A DNA stretch of 64,000 nt from Nitrospira sp. (GTDB lineage Bacteria > Nitrospirota > Nitrospiria > Nitrospirales > Nitrospiraceae). A program made the translations under genes and the position numbers. This document shows, piece by piece, positions 60,201-64,000 of the stretch. Under the pieces are notes generated by a model. It searched no databases, was not told where the DNA came from, and worked only from the letters and a program-made list of their open reading frames with translations. The stretch is taken from the NCBI GenBank assembly GCA_030123565.1, contig CP126122.1:1251001-1315000 (forward strand). Reading direction: 5' to 3'. Numbering within the stretch: the first letter of the stretch is position 1; each line of letters opens with the position of its first letter.

Positions 60201-60401
60201 GTCCGACTGAAGACCGCTCGCCCGTTGCACCTGATTCTGGAGACGAAAGGCTACGATCCGCTCGAAGAAGTGAAGCGGGCGGCAGCCGAGCGGTGGGTGG
60301 CTGCGGTGAACGCCGACGGAACCTATGGGACTTGGGCCTACCGTGTGGCCAAGAAAGTATCGGATATTCCGTCACTCATTGAAAATCTGATGACAACATA
60401 G
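57288..60401 (+). CDS. res: type III restriction-like helicase-nuclease (Res)
   Basis: 1037 residues from the ATG at 57288. Superfamily 2 helicase: Walker A ATGSGKTT (Lys162), Walker B/DEAH Asp349-Glu-Ala-His352 (NDEAHHAYR), then LDLSATP, and the late QVVGRGLRR. A C-terminal PD-(D/E)XK site is visible: VPDFLVRL with Asp969, then LILETKG with Glu985 and Lys987. This is the Res subunit of a type III-like system: it translocates or cleaves when directed by Mod. The only Mod in the window is broken, so the system is probably inactive unless another Mod exists. Confidence 0.92.
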   Translation: MSAYEVPQPILNSPFDAPREHWHIVEGETPVTRPGRRPAMYFYRDPKAKPETEAGRVVGTAVELTLVNRIREQVQRWRSEGYPGVTRTTLELLQWWRRDGRVQRLFFAQLDAAETIIFLCEARADFRQGIDVPQESLSEEKRAQGFAGFRRYASKMATGSGKTTVMGMLAAWNILNKVNDRSDARFSDVVLIVCPNVTIKNRLRELDPDGGEASLYRTRDLVPSHLMPLLSQGKVLVTNWHVFEPQAVQTGGVGARVNRAGVEVRTKETITIGTKTTTARGTRYLTREDLERQVAAGLLTLLAEEHDKDGTLKKVSVESKRYVESDTALVNRILGRAVGGKQNILVMNDEAHHAYRIVREERDEQEEDLFGEDEEAEDFFKEATVWIDGLDRIQKLRGINFCLDLSATPYFLGRVGQDTNRPFPWVVSDFGLIDAIESGLVKIPQLAVRDTTGKDIPGYFNIWHWILPQLTPAERGGKRANPKPEAILKYANHPIAMLGGLWEKEGENWATQRDDRRPPVFILVCKNTQIAKVLYDWLADDKPPTGIPPVKITSFKNQSGVVNTIRVDSKVIHESDSGEAKSDEVRWMRFTLDTVGKIAWPTDRLRRPLYPEGFKDLAEKLKRPDHPPGRDVRCIVSVGMLTEGWDCNTVTHIIGLRPFMSQLLCEQVVGRGLRRASYELGPDGKLTEEVAKVFGVPFEVIPFKANPQGQPRPRVERHHVHAIPAKSQFAITYPRVEGYTQAIRNRVTVDWAHVPSLVLEPGRIPPEVEVKGLHVTNRGRLSLSGPGKVDDVTLKEFRAKRRIQELIFDLAQTLTRDYVAQKHCAIPPHVLFPQLTAIIQQYLDNKIEARPPADHKDLFLAPYYGWVVERLLEAIRPDTSQGEAPEVPRYEASRGPGSTGDVDFWTSRDVREVTRCHLNYAVADTVQWEQSAVYYLDKHEAIEAFVKNAGLGFAIPYLHNGQMHDYVPDFLVRLKTARPLHLILETKGYDPLEEVKRAAAERWVAAVNADGTYGTWAYRVAKKVSDIPSLIENLMTT

Positions 60402-60653
60402 TTATGGACCGCCTTTCCCTTGCGTCCCTGCAACCAAAACCTCACAGTTTCGCGCCTGGTTCATGGCGGTTGCTTCCTGGTCGGCTTAGCCTGTTCCACA
60501 ACCCTTCGTTTCGTTGCTCCATTCATCTTCTGTTGTGTGTTCCCGATGTTCTCACGATTGTTCCTGCCTGTCGCCGCCATCTCTTCTGAATTTGGGTACC
60601 TCTGCGCCGGTTGGCTGGTTGTCCGTGCCAGAAGAACCGTCATGGTCGGGAAT
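60402..60653. other. intergenic region before the hybrid kinase
   Basis: About 250 bases with no supported gene. A TTG-started frame (60420-60713) is hydrophobic in places but has no ribosome site and resembles no family. Confidence 0.35.
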
Positions 60654-60682
60654 TTGAAACAGGTGGGCCGGACTGCTATTCT
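60654..60682 (+). promoter_or_regulatory. predicted promoter for the hybrid kinase
   Basis: TTGAAA (60654-60659), 17-base spacer, TATTCT (60677-60682), 50 bases before the GTG start at 60733. Confidence 0.5.
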
Positions 60683-60732
60683 CCCCAACGAACGAATGGG
60701 GATTCGCTCGTGAAAGGTCGCAGGTAGATAAG

Positions 60733-63700
60733 GTGTCGCTACCGGCCTGGTTCGCGCAAGGACGTCTCTGGTACGTCGCATGGGGCGCCGTCGTCCTGTC
60801 CTGCCTCTTGAGTCTCCTCTTCAGTCGTCTCATCCACGGATACGTCACTTGGGACTATCCCTTTTCGGCCGGCATCATTTCACTCATCGTGTCGTCGGTT
60901 GCGGTCTCGCTCATCAAGCGCATGCAGGTGCTGGAGCGGGAGTTGGCGGACACGAAACGTGATCGCGCCCAGGACCTCGCGGCGCGGACCCAGGCCGAAG
61001 CAGCCTTGCGCGTGAGCGAGGAGCGGTTCAGGGGATTTATGGACCATAGTCCCGCCATCGCCTGGATGAAGGATGACGCAGGCCGGCATGTCTATGTCAA
61101 CCGGGTGTTTGCGCATCGCTTCGGGATCACGCCGGAGCAGTGGTTGGGCCTGACGGACTTCGAGGTTTTTCCCGAGGAGGTGGCGCGGAAGTTTCGTGAA
61201 CACGATCAGCTGGTCCTGGCGCAGGACCTTCCGCAGGAATTTTTCGAAACCGCGCCGGACCCGGACGGGACTGTGCGCGATTGGTGGTCGTTCAAATTTC
61301 CGTTTCAAGACTGTGCCGGGAAACGGTATGTCGGCGGGGTCGCGATCGATGTGACGGACCGCAAGCGAACCGAAGCGGCCTTGCGCGTGAGTGAGGAGCG
61401 GCTGCGTCTTGCGCTGGAGGCGGCGCAACTCGGCACCTGGGATTGGGACATGCGCACGAATGCCGTGCAGTGGTCGGACAATGTGCATGCCGTCTTCGGC
61501 CTGCCACGCGGAGGGTTTACCGGTACCTATGAGGCCTATTTGAGCCTGGTCCATCCTCAGGACCTGGATCGTCTGCTCCAGGCCATCAGCCGATCCATTC
61601 AGGCCGGCGCGGACTACCGGGTCGAACATCGGATTCTCCGGCGGGACGGGACGGTGCGCTGGGTGGCCTGCCGGGGTGATGTATTGCGCGACGCCGATGG
61701 GACACCTGTGCGCATGCTGGGCACCGTCATGGACGTGACGGCCCGCATGGAGATGGAAGTGAAGCTGGCGGAAAGCGAAGCGCAGCTGCGGGCCATTCTC
61801 GACCACAGCCCCGCCTTGATCTTTCTCAAGGACCAGGCCGGGCGGTATCTCGACGTCAATCGGCAGTTCGAACGGACGTTCAATCTATCCCGCGACATGA
61901 TTCTCGGGAAAACCGATGTCGAGTTGTTTTCAGCGGAGCAGGCCGCGGCCTTTCAGGCGAACGACCGCCTGGTGCTTGAGACCAAACGGCCGCTCCGGTT
62001 CGAAGAAGTGGCCCTCCATGACGACGGTCCGCATACGAGCATCGTCTTCAAGTTTCCCCTCCTGACTCGCGACCGTATCCCTTACGCGGTCGGCGGGGTC
62101 GCCACCGACATCACCGACCGGAAGCGGACCGAAGAGGCCTTGGCCCAGGCGCGGGACCAGGCGATGGAGGCGGCGCGACTCAAGTCGGAGTTCCTCGCGA
62201 CGATGAGTCATGAAATCCGGACCCCGATGAACGGGGTGATCGGAATGACGTCGTTGTTGCTCGACACGGACTTGACCCCGGAGCAGCGGGAATATGCGGA
62301 GACCATCCGGAATTCCGGCGACCACCTGCTTACGATCATCAACGACATTCTCGACTTTTCAAAGATCGAGGCGGGCCGCTTGACCTTGGAACAGCTCGAC
62401 TTCGATCTCAGGAGCCTGGTCGAGGATACGCTGGACCTGCTCGCGGCGCAGGCCCAGCGCAAGGGCCTCGACCTGGTGGGACTCATCGACGCGGCTGTGC
62501 CCTCGGCCCTGCGCGGCGATCCTGGCCGCTTGCGCCAGGTGCTGACCAATCTGCTCGGCAACGCGATCAAGTTCACGGATCAGGGTGAAGTCGTGCTGCG
62601 GATGACCCTGGCCCAGGATGAAATCGACCATGTGGTGTTGCGCGGAGAGGTCACTGATACGGGGATCGGGATCAGTCTGGAAGGTCAGGCCAGACTGTTC
62701 CAGACCTTCAGCCAGGTGGATGGCTCGAATACGCGACGACATGGTGGAACCGGCTTGGGGTTGGCGATCTGCAAACGCCTGACGGCGCTCATGCAGGGCG
62801 AGATCGGTGTGGAGAGTATCCTCGGCAAGGGGAGCCGATTCTGGTTCACGGTCCGTCTAGCGAAGGGGCTTGCAGAGGAAGCGAAAGAGGCGCCGGGGCT
62901 TCCGGCGCTCGACGGCCGGAAGGTCTGTCTGGTGGGGAAGCCGGGGGCGAGCCGGACTTTGCTGGAACGTTCCATCGCCGATCGCGCAATGCAGGGAACC
63001 ACGGTGAATGATGGGGCCGAGGCCATGGTCCTGATGCGCAAGGCGGCGGCAGAGGGCCGGCCCTTCGACCTGGCCATCATCGAAGAGCGGCAGCCCGGTA
63101 GCGAGGGGACTGCCTTTGCTCAAGCCATGAAGGCCGATCCTGCGCTGAGGAGCATTCCGGTGATCGTGGTGACCTCGTTCGGGCAACGGGGTGATGCCCA
63201 AGCGGCCCGCGAGGCCGGTGTGGCTGCGTACCTGACCAGACCGATCCATCAATCCGCCCTCGGACGCTGTCTGGCGATGCTGCTTCGGACTGCGTCGGAG
63301 CAGCGCATCGGGAGGGACCGTCCCGCACGCCCGCTCATTACACGCCACAGTCTCCAGGAACAGACCGGTCGCGAACGTCCCCGCGTGCTGCTGGTGGATG
63401 ATCAGGAAGTCAATCAGGTTGTGGCGGTGTCTATGTTGGAACGGTTGGGGTGCCTGGTCGATGTGGCAGGTAGCTGGCAAGCGGCAGCCGAGGCCGTGAA
63501 GGCGGCCCCCTATGATTTGGTGCTCATGGATTGTCGAATGTCCCAGTCTGAGGGCTATGAGAGCGTCGCCATGATTCGCCGACAGGAGGGGAACGGGCGA
63601 CGGGTGCCGATCGTGGCGCTCAATGCAGAGGCACGACCGGATGATCGGGAACGATGCCTCGCCGCCGGGATGGATGATTCCCTCGCCAAACCTTTGCAAT

Positions 63701-63762
63701 TTACCCAGCTGGAGGCGATGTTGCGGCGATGGATCAAGAGGGGGCTCGACGACAGTCGATGA
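60733..63762 (+). CDS. hybrid sensor histidine kinase with three PAS domains and two receivers
   Basis: 1009 residues from a GTG at 60733. Two hydrophobic N-terminal helices (about 10-30 and 45-62) and a coiled segment precede three PAS/PAC domains (about 95-215, 220-335, 345-470). HisKA has His493 (ATMSHEIRTPMNG), followed by HATPase with NLLGNAIKFTDQG and TGIGIS. The first receiver (about 730-850) lacks the phospho-acceptor: EE at the expected place (LAIIEERQPGSEG). The second receiver (about 885-1005) is normal, Asp933 in LVLMDCRMS. No Hpt domain. Partner unknown. Confidence 0.92.
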   Translation: MSLPAWFAQGRLWYVAWGAVVLSCLLSLLFSRLIHGYVTWDYPFSAGIISLIVSSVAVSLIKRMQVLERELADTKRDRAQDLAARTQAEAALRVSEERFRGFMDHSPAIAWMKDDAGRHVYVNRVFAHRFGITPEQWLGLTDFEVFPEEVARKFREHDQLVLAQDLPQEFFETAPDPDGTVRDWWSFKFPFQDCAGKRYVGGVAIDVTDRKRTEAALRVSEERLRLALEAAQLGTWDWDMRTNAVQWSDNVHAVFGLPRGGFTGTYEAYLSLVHPQDLDRLLQAISRSIQAGADYRVEHRILRRDGTVRWVACRGDVLRDADGTPVRMLGTVMDVTARMEMEVKLAESEAQLRAILDHSPALIFLKDQAGRYLDVNRQFERTFNLSRDMILGKTDVELFSAEQAAAFQANDRLVLETKRPLRFEEVALHDDGPHTSIVFKFPLLTRDRIPYAVGGVATDITDRKRTEEALAQARDQAMEAARLKSEFLATMSHEIRTPMNGVIGMTSLLLDTDLTPEQREYAETIRNSGDHLLTIINDILDFSKIEAGRLTLEQLDFDLRSLVEDTLDLLAAQAQRKGLDLVGLIDAAVPSALRGDPGRLRQVLTNLLGNAIKFTDQGEVVLRMTLAQDEIDHVVLRGEVTDTGIGISLEGQARLFQTFSQVDGSNTRRHGGTGLGLAICKRLTALMQGEIGVESILGKGSRFWFTVRLAKGLAEEAKEAPGLPALDGRKVCLVGKPGASRTLLERSIADRAMQGTTVNDGAEAMVLMRKAAAEGRPFDLAIIEERQPGSEGTAFAQAMKADPALRSIPVIVVTSFGQRGDAQAAREAGVAAYLTRPIHQSALGRCLAMLLRTASEQRIGRDRPARPLITRHSLQEQTGRERPRVLLVDDQEVNQVVAVSMLERLGCLVDVAGSWQAAAEAVKAAPYDLVLMDCRMSQSEGYESVAMIRRQEGNGRRVPIVALNAEARPDDRERCLAAGMDDSLAKPLQFTQLEAMLRRWIKRGLDDSR

Positions 63763-63798
63763 CGGAGGGGGGAACCTCTGTGTGACGAGGGGAGAGTC

Positions 63799-64000
63799 AT
63801 GGAACGGTTGAAGGGTAAAATTTCGATCGTCACCGGCAGCAGCAGCGGGATCGGCAAGGCCATCGCGCTGCGGTTCGCCCGCGAAGGGGCGACGGTAGTG
63901 GTGGCGGCCCGGCGGTTTTACAAATGCGAAGAAACGGTCGCGCAGATTCAGGCCGCCGGGGGGACCGCCCTGCCGGTGCAGACGGACATCGCGGATGAGT
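63799..64000 (+). CDS. short-chain dehydrogenase/reductase, N-terminal part (cut by window edge)
   Basis: The first 67 residues are seen: [20 protein letters not shown] with the NAD(P)-binding TGxxxGIG, then [20 protein letters not shown], and VQTDIADE with the acidic turn after the fourth strand. The Arg-Arg after the second strand suggests NADPH preference. GAGGGGAGAG precedes the ATG. Substrate cannot be told. Confidence 0.88.
   Translation, partial: MERLKGKISIVTGSSSGIGKAIALRFAREGATVVVAARRFYKCEETVAQIQAAGGTALPVQTDIADE

Overview
The window is GC-rich bacterial chromosome. Its genes fit a Nitrospira-like member of the Nitrospirota: a full-length cobalamin-dependent methionine synthase, a RuBisCO-like protein, many multi-domain sensor kinases and HD-GYP proteins, PqqC-like and sulfatase-modifying-factor-like proteins, and a solitary ClpX paralogue. 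The taxonomic call is an inference from gene style; there is no rRNA to confirm it.

Layout. 1-16983 is core chromosome: hemW (cut by the window edge), small conserved proteins, a PAS histidine kinase plus response regulator, an FGE-like/PqqC-like pair, metH, a response-regulator HD-GYP protein, then rph-rdgB running directly into tRNA-Pro(UGG). At 17624-17700 lies tRNA-Arg(UCU). Its 3' half is duplicated exactly, 48 bp, at 26090-26137. Between the two copies is an integrative element of about 8.4 kb. It carries a tyrosine integrase, a CGNR-like zinc-finger protein, an excisionase-like HTH protein, a possible replication protein, a small cysteine-rich protein, an unrecognised 1239-residue protein ending in a PD-(D/E)XK-type nuclease motif, and a DUF5677-like protein. 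The last two are visibly AT-richer than their surroundings and are the best candidates here for an undescribed (perhaps defensive) cargo.

26159-50892 returns to core genes: DUF748/AsmA-like protein, pentapeptide protein, 1-Cys peroxiredoxin, B12-binding radical SAM protein, a degenerate HD-GYP protein, RuBisCO-like protein, cyclase, DsbA-like protein, outer-membrane barrel, ClpX paralogue, two tiny membrane proteins, lipoproteins, msrB, lon, trehalose-phosphate synthase, an RNA methyltransferase and a NUDIX hydrolase. Two copies of an inverted-repeat-bounded, hairpin-rich repeat lie at 36262-36452 and 50945-51248. Compensatory base changes inside them point to selection for structure.

51254-60401 is an accessory zone. 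It holds a RelE-type toxin-antitoxin pair with a HesB-like gene, an orphan VapB-like antitoxin, and a type III-like restriction-modification operon (mod, vapB, vapC, ygiT-like, res). The mod gene is split by a 949-bp IS5-family insertion with a TAA target duplication; removing it in silico restores the frame exactly. The window closes with a large hybrid kinase and the start of a short-chain dehydrogenase gene. No CRISPR array, rRNA or recognisable riboswitch was seen.
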